Assembly: GCA_018267315.1 (NCBI GenBank)
Contig: JAFDYS010000055.1
Coordinates: 1 to 39,145 of the forward strand
DNA length: 39,145 nucleotides
Source: Bacteroidota bacterium
GTDB lineage: Bacteria; Bacteroidota; Bacteroidia; Chitinophagales; UBA10324
Reading direction: 5' to 3'
In this document: piece after piece, positions 32,743-39,145 of the stretch
Position numbering within the stretch: the stretch's first letter is position 1
Layout of the letters: every line of letters starts with the position of its first letter
Program-made: the position numbers and the translations under genes
The notes under the pieces: generated by a model
Databases searched by the model: none
What the model saw: only the letters and a program-made list of their open reading frames with translations
What the model was told of the DNA's origin: nothing

Positions 32743-33273
32743 ATGGAAATCAAAGAATCCATCGAAAATAAAGTTGCCGATAGCAGTCTCGTCACGCTGA
32801 ATCTGGAGGAATTGTATCCAAAAGAGGAGCGCGCTGCATTTGACCTGAAGGACTATCTTTTCATGGGATTGATCCTGAAAGAAAAGGATTACCGTGAAGC
32901 GCTCAAGCAGGTTGATTGGGAAAAATACCGCGGACGGAATGTAGCCGTGTTCTGCAGCGCCGATGCCATCATTCCCGTGTGGGCTTTCATGCTCGCCGGT
33001 GTTTACCTCGAGCCGGTTGCCGCCGCGTTTTATTTCTGCAGAGAAGAGGAACTGGACGAAGTGATTTTTAAAGAGCGGCTGGAAAAACTGGATGTGAGTG
33101 CATTCCAAGATCAGCGCGTGATAATCAAAGGATGCAGTGACAAACCGGTTCCGGTTTCGGCTTATGTTGAAGTAACCCGTATGCTTCGCCCTGTGGTAAA
33201 AAGTCTGATGTATGGGGAAGCATGTTCAAATGTTCCGTTGTTCAAAAAGAAATCAGCGCCATCGCAAACCTGA
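32743..33273 (+). CDS. DUF2480 family protein
   Basis: A 176-residue soluble protein recognised as DUF2480, a family I know almost only from Bacteroidota. Landmarks are LVTLNLEELYP, RAAFDLKDYLFMGLILKEKDYR, IIPVWAFMLAGVYLEP, and the ending RMLRPVVKSLMYGEACSNVPLFKK. Three Cys lie in the mature part (VFCSADA, YFCREEE, EACSNVP), which might suit metal or Fe-S binding; this is speculation. Function unknown. A transglycosylase gene follows 16 bases later. Confidence 0.85.
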   Translation: MEIKESIENKVADSSLVTLNLEELYPKEERAAFDLKDYLFMGLILKEKDYREALKQVDWEKYRGRNVAVFCSADAIIPVWAFMLAGVYLEPVAAAFYFCREEELDEVIFKERLEKLDVSAFQDQRVIIKGCSDKPVPVSAYVEVTRMLRPVVKSLMYGEACSNVPLFKKKSAPSQT

Positions 33274-33289
33274 GGTATCAATTTGATTC

Positions 33290-34258
33290 ATGAAGAAAGA
33301 GCTCAAATATTTCTGGGTCAGGCATCACCGGAGAATCTATAAATGGATTCGCGGTGCCGCATTCATGATCTTCGGGCTGGTAATTTTTATTTCGCTCAGT
33401 TCAGTTCGCGTGGACCCCATGCAGGAGAGCACTTCCTTCCGCATTGAAAAGATCCGTTCCCCGTTCGACAATAAGGTGTATGCGGTAAAAATTCCTTCCT
33501 CCCTCGATTTCGCCGGCGAGCGCGTTCCGCTTGAAGATGCCGATGTGAGGCAACGCCTCGACCGCGAGCTGCTTGTCAATTCTTATTGGCATTCGCAAAC
33601 GCTCTACATCATGAAGGAATACCCGCAGATCATTTCCCTCGTGAAACCGATACTGGAAAAAAATGGCGTGCCTGAAGACTTCGTATATCTCTGCATTGCG
33701 GAAAGCGGCTTGCAGGTGAATGCGCAGTCACCAACCGGAGCCACCGGTTTGTGGCAGTTCACCAAATCCACCGGGCAGCATTTCGGATTAACGATCAATG
33801 GCGAAGTGGATGAACGGTTGAGTTATGAAAAGTCAACTGAAGCGGCCTGCCGCTACCTGAAAACAGCCAAAGAAAAATTCGGAAGCTGGACTACGGCAGC
33901 TGCATCCTTCAACCGGGGTATGGAAGGCATGGATGCAGCCGTTTCCAGACAAAAGACATCGAACTATTATGATCTTTATCTGAACACCGAAACAGCGAGA
34001 TACGTCTATCGCATTCTTGCCCTCAAGCAGGTGTTGCAGAACCCGCAGCAATATGGATTCTTCCTCGAAACGGAAGACCTCTACCCGGAGTACAAGTACA
34101 AAACCATAACCGTGGATTCCACCATCACGGACCTGCCGGCATTTGCACAGCAACAGGGAACAAACTATAAAACCCTGCGCACACTCAACCCGTGGATCAT
34201 TAATTATTCTCTTACCAACAAGGAGAAAAAAGTTTACGAGTTCAAGTTGCCGATATAG
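33290..34258 (+). CDS. Membrane-anchored lytic transglycosylase (MltD-like SLT domain)
   Basis: A 322-residue protein. A basic N-terminus precedes one membrane helix (about residues 22-40). The SLT domain carries the catalytic Glu138 in CIAESGLQVNAQSPTGATGLWQF, then the SYEKSTEAACRYLK and SWTTAAASFNRGM motifs. It ends with a LysM-like stretch (DLPAFAQQQGTNYKTLRTLNPWI) for glycan binding. The enzyme cleaves the MurNAc-GlcNAc bond of peptidoglycan in the periplasm, forming anhydro ends. It is 16 bases after the DUF2480 gene and likely co-transcribed. Confidence 0.92.
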   Translation: MKKELKYFWVRHHRRIYKWIRGAAFMIFGLVIFISLSSVRVDPMQESTSFRIEKIRSPFDNKVYAVKIPSSLDFAGERVPLEDADVRQRLDRELLVNSYWHSQTLYIMKEYPQIISLVKPILEKNGVPEDFVYLCIAESGLQVNAQSPTGATGLWQFTKSTGQHFGLTINGEVDERLSYEKSTEAACRYLKTAKEKFGSWTTAAASFNRGMEGMDAAVSRQKTSNYYDLYLNTETARYVYRILALKQVLQNPQQYGFFLETEDLYPEYKYKTITVDSTITDLPAFAQQQGTNYKTLRTLNPWIINYSLTNKEKKVYEFKLPI

Positions 34259-34310
34259 ATGATTTCATTCATCATGCAGCTTTAACTTATCGCGTGATCA
34301 TTTGATCAAG

Positions 34311-34318
34311 TACATTAG
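34311..34318 (+). promoter_or_regulatory. Candidate -7 box (TACATTAG) for the histidine kinase
   Basis: One mismatch to TAnnTTTG, six bases before ATG 34325. No clear -33 element was found. Confidence 0.25.
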
Positions 34319-34324
34319 CCGCAA

Positions 34325-37300
34325 ATGATCCGTTACTTACTGGTGTTCGCTATAATCCCGTTTTTCATTTGTTCGGCGAAACAGGTATCGGCTCAACCCA
34401 ATCAGGTCGAGATCATTGATGAGTCTCAGGGTTTGTCAGACAATCGTATTCACAGTTTCTTCAAGGACCGGCAGGGTTACATCTGGATAGGAACCGCCAA
34501 CGGATTAAACCGGTATGATGGCCGCTCGTTCAGAATCTATTCACCGGCAAACAAGATGGATTATTTGTCCAGTGAATTCATCAATTCCATCACCGAAGAT
34601 TCGAAAGGAAATTTATGGATTGCCACCCGCGGAGGACTGAATATTCTTGATGCACGGCGGGACTCAGTTACGATCTATAAGCCGGGGAGCAATTCCGCCT
34701 CGCAGGATGCAACGGTTATTCCCAGTGCATGGATTTGGGACGTTGACATCGCTGGTGATGGAAGCGTTTGGCTTGCGCCTGATGCCAGAGATCTGGCAAG
34801 TTTTGATCCGGTCACCAAAACTTTCTCCTATTACCCCTGGATGAAGTTTGCCAGGGAGCAGGTACCGCAACGCTCGAACCCGTATTTCTCTATAAGAAAA
34901 ATAATTCCGAAGTCAGATACGGAGTGGTGGCTCGGGACCAATGTGGGGTTGTATAGTTTCAACAGGGCTACTGAACAGTTTACTTATTACGGCGGCGAAA
35001 ACGGAGGCGATGTATGGCTCCTTGAGTATGACGCATCAGCCGGCAGGGTTTACTTCGCGCAGGAAGCAGGCAATCTGTATTCGTTCTCTGTGCCTGAAAA
35101 TAAAATCAGAGTATGGACAAAGAATCAGTTGAATGTATTGGCTGCTTCCGGTTTTGCAGATGCATCCCTGGCAGGCGGTTTTTTGATTCCAATGAAACAA
35201 ACCATCCTCAGATTTAGTGAAGGAGAAGAAGATCCGGATGTCATCCTCCTGAATAATGTTTTTGAAGATGCTGATCAATTCAACAATGCGACACAGATTT
35301 TTACTGATGACCAGCACATCAGGTGGATCGGCACCGATAACGGAATCCTCAAGTTGGATCCTAAACTCAATCTCTTCCATTTTGTAAGAGCTCATCCGGA
35401 TCGTTCTGAATGGCGGATCAATTCTGTTTTTTATGATCGGGTGAGCGGAAACTATTTCATGGCTTCCCCATTCACTAATTCACTGATCATCGTCAATTCA
35501 AAAACGAACCGGCGTGAAGAATTGAGCCAAATCGGAGGTGTGCCGCTATTGGATTGTGCCGCTATTAATGAGTGTGATGAAACGTGGCTCTGGATTCTGT
35601 GCAGAGGGAACGTGTTCCGGTATCACCGGCAAACCGGTGGCTTTAGCCGTTTTCCGATTCCTGAATCAGCCCGGCACTTTTTGTTTGTGGAGATGATTCA
35701 GGATGCTGAGAATAATCTGTGGTTCGCTACGACTGATGGCGGTTTGCTGGTGTACCTCGATCAGGAGAAACGTTGGTGGAAACCTTCAGCTGCCGATCAT
35801 TTTTATGACCGCGAAGTAACGGCGCTGTGCAGTGATCCGCAACGGGCTGCCGTATGGATAGGCACGTATGATTTCGGATTATTCAGGTACGATCTCGTGA
35901 AAGACACATTTGCCTATTATGATTCGCAGCCGCGTGATGAACATCAGCTTCACTCGAGTTTGATTTTTGACCTGGCAAAAGATCGCAACGGCAATATCTG
36001 GGTCGCCACCAACTCCGGAGGACTTTCACGGTTCACATACGGTAATGAGACAAAACCGTTTTGGAATTACAACCTCACGAGCGGGCTGCCGGAAAACACC
36101 ATTCTGGCGGTGCAATGCGATGAAAAAAATCGCCTGTGGCTGCTAACGTACAAGTCGCTTACCTGCATGAGCGATACGGGAAAAGTGATACGGAAATATC
36201 CGTTCGACCCGGGGTTCGGAAATTCTGATTTCGGCGTGCTGACCTCCATGACACCTGATGGTGAAATTTTAATTCCGGTGAAGAATGGATTCATTCAGTT
36301 TCATCCTGACCGCCTCGAACCGGAACCGTATTCTTTTCCGGTGGTCATCAGGAATATTCTGGTGAATGGAAATGAAATTGACTGGGACGGGGAACGTGAG
36401 TTTGCATTTCCTTATCATCAGAACAATATTGAAATTTCTTTTTCCGCACTGAACTATTCGCGCCCCGCTGAAATCAGTTTTGAATATAAGCTCGAAGGGG
36501 CCGATGCGGATTGGAACGATGCCGGAGGACTTACTTCTCTTAAATTTCCAAACCTCAACCACGGAGAATATAAGCTGCTGCTGCGCGCACGCGACGGCGA
36601 AGGATTCGTCTCCTCCAACATGGCTTCCTTTTCATTCTGCATCCTCCCGCCCATCTGGCAAACACCATGGTTCATTGCGCTGATTGTGGTATTCACCGGC
36701 GGATTGCTGTATGCGCTTTATCGCTACCGCCTGAATAAGATCATCGAATTGCAGCAGGTGCGAAATAAGATTGCCGCCGATTTGCATGATGATATTGGGA
36801 GCACCCTGAGCAGTATTCGCATGTACAGCGAAATGGTGAAGGCACAAATTCCTGACTCTTCAGTTGCTAATCAGCTGCTGGATAAAATAAGCAGCAATGC
36901 GCGTGAATCTGTGGAATCCATGAGTGACATCGTGTGGATGATCAATCCGAAGAATGATCGCTTCGTGAATCTTCTCAACCGCATGGAGTCGTATGCTACC
37001 GAAATGTGCTCCGGAAAAAATATTGAACTGGACTTTCAAAAAACTCCGGAAGCGGATGGCCTTCATATTCCAATGGAAGCACGAAAAAACATTTACCTGA
37101 TTTTTAAAGAAGCCGTGAACAACGCGGTAAAATATTCCGGGGCAAACCAATTGAAAATTGTAGTCGAGCAAACGGATCATCGCATGAAAATGGAAGTCAC
37201 CGATAATGGCAATGGGTTTGATGTTTCAAAAATCAGAAAGGGCAATGGTCTTGAGAATATGATACAGCGCGCAAGGTCCATCCGGGGTGACGTGAAGATT

Positions 37301-37354
37301 GATTCGGCTTTTAATGCCGGCACCCGTATCACTTTTTCTTCGGCCATCCCCTGA
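34325..37354 (+). CDS. Two-component regulator propeller histidine kinase (HisKA_3)
   Basis: A 1,009-residue membrane sensor. After a signal peptide (ending SAQPNQ) come many propeller blades with the GYIWIGTANGLNRYDG pattern, at least nine, forming two seven-bladed propellers by family precedent. Near residues 690-760 is a Y_Y_Y domain (INFEYKLEG-like, ISFEYKLEGADADWNDAG). One membrane helix follows (about 782-800). The kinase core has RNKIAADLHDDIGSTLSSI with the phosphorylated His821, the N-box EAVNNAVKYSG and the G-box DNGNGF. Unlike hybrid sensors of Bacteroides it lacks a fused receiver and HTH; a separate NarL-type regulator follows 43 bases later. Confidence 0.94.
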   Translation: MIRYLLVFAIIPFFICSAKQVSAQPNQVEIIDESQGLSDNRIHSFFKDRQGYIWIGTANGLNRYDGRSFRIYSPANKMDYLSSEFINSITEDSKGNLWIATRGGLNILDARRDSVTIYKPGSNSASQDATVIPSAWIWDVDIAGDGSVWLAPDARDLASFDPVTKTFSYYPWMKFAREQVPQRSNPYFSIRKIIPKSDTEWWLGTNVGLYSFNRATEQFTYYGGENGGDVWLLEYDASAGRVYFAQEAGNLYSFSVPENKIRVWTKNQLNVLAASGFADASLAGGFLIPMKQTILRFSEGEEDPDVILLNNVFEDADQFNNATQIFTDDQHIRWIGTDNGILKLDPKLNLFHFVRAHPDRSEWRINSVFYDRVSGNYFMASPFTNSLIIVNSKTNRREELSQIGGVPLLDCAAINECDETWLWILCRGNVFRYHRQTGGFSRFPIPESARHFLFVEMIQDAENNLWFATTDGGLLVYLDQEKRWWKPSAADHFYDREVTALCSDPQRAAVWIGTYDFGLFRYDLVKDTFAYYDSQPRDEHQLHSSLIFDLAKDRNGNIWVATNSGGLSRFTYGNETKPFWNYNLTSGLPENTILAVQCDEKNRLWLLTYKSLTCMSDTGKVIRKYPFDPGFGNSDFGVLTSMTPDGEILIPVKNGFIQFHPDRLEPEPYSFPVVIRNILVNGNEIDWDGEREFAFPYHQNNIEISFSALNYSRPAEISFEYKLEGADADWNDAGGLTSLKFPNLNHGEYKLLLRARDGEGFVSSNMASFSFCILPPIWQTPWFIALIVVFTGGLLYALYRYRLNKIIELQQVRNKIAADLHDDIGSTLSSIRMYSEMVKAQIPDSSVANQLLDKISSNARESVESMSDIVWMINPKNDRFVNLLNRMESYATEMCSGKNIELDFQKTPEADGLHIPMEARKNIYLIFKEAVNNAVKYSGANQLKIVVEQTDHRMKMEVTDNGNGFDVSKIRKGNGLENMIQRARSIRGDVKIDSAFNAGTRITFSSAIP

Positions 37355-37384
37355 TTGGGGGAGTTTTTTATCAGGTAATCATTT

Positions 37385-37392
37385 GACATTTG
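37385..37392 (+). promoter_or_regulatory. Candidate -7 box (GACATTTG) for the response regulator
   Basis: One mismatch to TAnnTTTG, five bases before ATG 37398 and after the kinase stop. It could allow separate transcription of the regulator. Confidence 0.25.
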
Positions 37393-37397
37393 TAGCA

Positions 37398-38039
37398 ATG
37401 CAGGCCATTAAGGTTGCTCTTTTTGAAGACAACAAGCATCTGAGGGAGAGTCTTTCCATTCTGATCAGCGGTACGCCCGGCTTTCAACTGACCGGCGCCT
37501 ACCCTGATTGTGATGAGCTGTTGTACCAATTGAACAAAGAGTTACCGGATGTGGTGCTGATGGATATTGAAATGCCCGGCATGCGCGGTACAGAAGCAGT
37601 GAAACTGATCAAGAAGGATTTTCCTGAGGTGCAGGTGCTGATGCAAACCGTTTTTCAGGATGACGAAAATATTTTTCAATCCATTTGCGCAGGCGCCTCG
37701 GGTTACATTCTCAAAACCACTTCTCCGGCGCAATATCTTGAAGCCATCCGGGATGTGCATCAGGGCGGTTCACCCATGAGCCCGTTCATTGCACGCAGGG
37801 TGGTTTCCCTCTTTGCACAAAATGTTTCCGTTCCTTCATTGCACAATTATCAGCTTACGCCCAAAGAGAAGGAGGTGCTTTCCCTGATGGTGCAGGGCAA
37901 AAGCATCAAGATGATTGCCGATGCTTCCGACATCTCTTATGAAACCGTTCGCACGCACGTCAAGAACATTTACTCCAAGCTTCACGTCAACTGCAACACC
38001 GAAGCCGTTTCCAAGGCCATGCGCGAAAAAATTGTGTAG
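37398..38039 (+). CDS. NarL/FixJ-type response regulator
   Basis: 214 residues from ATG 37398 (MQAIKVALFEDN); a longer frame into the kinase gene is not family-like. The receiver domain has the acidic pair (FEDN), the phospho-acceptor Asp56 in VVLMDIEMPG, a Thr in MQTVF and the Lys of YILKTT. The C-terminal LuxR helix-turn-helix (LTPKEKEVLSLMVQGKSIKMIADASDISYETVRTHVKNIYSKL) binds DNA as a dimer. It is the evident partner of the upstream HisKA_3 kinase, since that kinase class pairs with this regulator class. The target promoters are unknown; the neighbouring tail-fibre-like gene is a candidate. Confidence 0.95.
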   Translation: MQAIKVALFEDNKHLRESLSILISGTPGFQLTGAYPDCDELLYQLNKELPDVVLMDIEMPGMRGTEAVKLIKKDFPEVQVLMQTVFQDDENIFQSICAGASGYILKTTSPAQYLEAIRDVHQGGSPMSPFIARRVVSLFAQNVSVPSLHNYQLTPKEKEVLSLMVQGKSIKMIADASDISYETVRTHVKNIYSKLHVNCNTEAVSKAMREKIV

Positions 38040-38185
38040 GCCCATTCTCTTTAGCTACTCAATGAATGCCTTCGGCGAATTGACCTCACGCAGAAGTCAG
38101 ATTTTTATTTTCTCAAATCGGTTCTGTTAACTCCGGAATTTCCTCTTCCCCCGATTGCGGTATTTCATCCGCTTGCATCCCGATC

Positions 38186-38193
38186 CACCTTTG
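38186..38193 (+). promoter_or_regulatory. Candidate -7 box (CACCTTTG) for the tail-fibre-like gene
   Basis: One mismatch to TAnnTTTG, identical to the coaX box, 19 bases before ATG 38213. The sequence upstream lacks a well-spaced -33 element. Confidence 0.35.
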
Positions 38194-38212
38194 CTTCATA
38201 AAATTCTCAATC

Positions 38213-39145
38213 ATGAAAAAAATCCTTCTACAAAGTTTTGGCTGGCTTGCAGTGATCCTCTTTGCTGTGAATCACAACGCATTCTCACAGGCAAATACTT
38301 CGCTCTCCAATTTGGTATCACCCACTTCGGTAAATCAGAGTTTGCTTCCGAGTTCTGATAACTCAAAGAGTCTTGGCTCATCGGCCTTATCATGGAAAGA
38401 TGGGTACTTTGACGGAACAGGATACTTCTTAACCGGTCTCAATGTCGGCGGGTCAAGCAGCATCAACGGCATTCAACTGAATCCCAATTCAACAGGGAAA
38501 ACAATCGACCTCAGGTTTCTGGAGCTGTCGGCAAACGGTACCAACTATGTTGGATTTAAGGCACCCGCTTCCATTGCAGCAAACAAAGTGTGGGTACTTC
38601 CTTCCGCTGATGGGTCGAGCGGACAAGTATTGAGTACTGACGGAGCAGGCACGCTGAGTTGGATTACTCCCGCCAGCGGAGGAGCCATCACAAACAATTT
38701 TATTCCGCGATCAAACGGAAGCGGTTTCATTGACGGAAGCTTGTACGACAATGGAAATGAAATCGGATTGGGAACATCATCCCCCGGAGCGTTTCTTCAT
38801 ATCAACAAAACAGCCGATCTTGATAATCCGCATATCCTCATCAATCAGGTTGGCGCCGACGAGTACGCCAGAATTTATCTCAAGAGCTACACGAATGAGA
38901 TTGGTGATGAACGAAAGTGGAAGGTTCTTGCCCGTACATCAACCACTGATGCGAATAATAATTTTTATATCCAGCAAACCCGAAGCCTTGGTGGTGGCAG
39001 TTGGTCAACTTCAACAAGATTTTATATTGATTATGATGGAAAGATTGGACTGGGCACATCGGTTCCAGCGGCAAAACTTCATGTGAATACAGATTATTTC
39101 GGCGATGAATTTATCGTTGGACCGGAAATCGGTACTCCGCATTTT
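38213..39145 (+). CDS. Secreted tail-fibre-like protein, 3' truncated by window
   Basis: An open frame from ATG 38213 runs 311 codons to the window edge without a stop. It has a signal peptide (MKKILLQSFGWLAVILFAV, cleavage near AFSQ). Then come repeated Gly/Ser/Asn-rich strands, the segment VWVLPSADGSSGQVLSTDG and the repeated phrase IGLGTS (EIGLGTSSPGAFLHI and KIGLGTSVPAAKLHV). These are hallmarks of Bacteroidota proteins that look like phage tail fibres and usually end in an intramolecular chaperone (peptidase S74) domain plus a sorting domain. That end is outside the window. Adhesin or surface-fibre roles are likely. It follows the two-component system by 173 bases. Confidence 0.75.
   Translation, partial: MKKILLQSFGWLAVILFAVNHNAFSQANTSLSNLVSPTSVNQSLLPSSDNSKSLGSSALSWKDGYFDGTGYFLTGLNVGGSSSINGIQLNPNSTGKTIDLRFLELSANGTNYVGFKAPASIAANKVWVLPSADGSSGQVLSTDGAGTLSWITPASGGAITNNFIPRSNGSGFIDGSLYDNGNEIGLGTSSPGAFLHINKTADLDNPHILINQVGADEYARIYLKSYTNEIGDERKWKVLARTSTTDANNNFYIQQTRSLGGGSWSTSTRFYIDYDGKIGLGTSVPAAKLHVNTDYFGDEFIVGPEIGTPHF

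Overview
The window is chromosomal DNA from a Bacteroidota bacterium, probably Chitinophagales or Sphingobacteriales-like. Diagnostic content is a SusC/SusD pair, a DUF2480 protein, a lipoprotein-type LptC, Bacteroidota-style rhomboids, YceI proteins, a hybrid-propeller histidine kinase, and TAnnTTTG-like promoter boxes in place of strong Shine-Dalgarno sites. No rRNA, tRNA, CRISPR array, integrase or intact transposase was seen.

Layout. 1-903: 3' part of a PagL-type outer-membrane lipid A deacylase. 904-6772 (minus strand): a GT83/ArnT-like glycosyltransferase, a sugar nucleotidyltransferase, a membrane-anchored endonuclease/exonuclease/phosphatase protein and two different rhomboid proteases. 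6773-11342: an AT-richer accessory stretch between the rhomboids and mutL. It holds a CPBP protease, a GNAT-YoaP acetyltransferase, a VOC protein and a HARE-HTH/GIY-YIG nuclease, plus remnants (a RAYT transposase tail, a lipocalin-like fragment, a Met-less open frame) and several repeats: heptanucleotide arrays, REP-like hairpins and two 98-bp copies of a structured repeat. 11343-13202: mutL (minus). 13405-18851 (plus): a secreted protein of unknown function, a DUF6427-type membrane protein, purQ and dsbD. 18992-21791 (minus): YceI, porin and YceI, with a clear terminator between the porin and the distal YceI. 22147-22554: a small membrane protein. 22972-27634: susC and susD ending in a strong terminator. 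27708-32621: coaX, an outer-membrane barrel, lptC and ppiD, an envelope-biogenesis group. 32743-34258: DUF2480 and a lytic transglycosylase. 34325-38039: propeller histidine kinase and NarL-type response regulator. 38213-39145: 5' part of a secreted tail-fibre-like protein that leaves the window.

The core genes are dominated by envelope work: lipid A and polysaccharide modification, membrane proteolysis, periplasmic thiol chemistry, outer-membrane transport and folding, LPS export and murein turnover. The most unusual signals are non-coding: degenerate 7-nt tandem arrays recurring near the accessory region, a duplicated 98-bp structured element fused to a truncated RAYT gene, and promoter-like boxes lying 5-6 nt ahead of several start codons, which suggests leaderless transcripts. 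No complete new defence system could be demonstrated. The HARE-HTH/GIY-YIG protein is the best single candidate for a defence-type effector.
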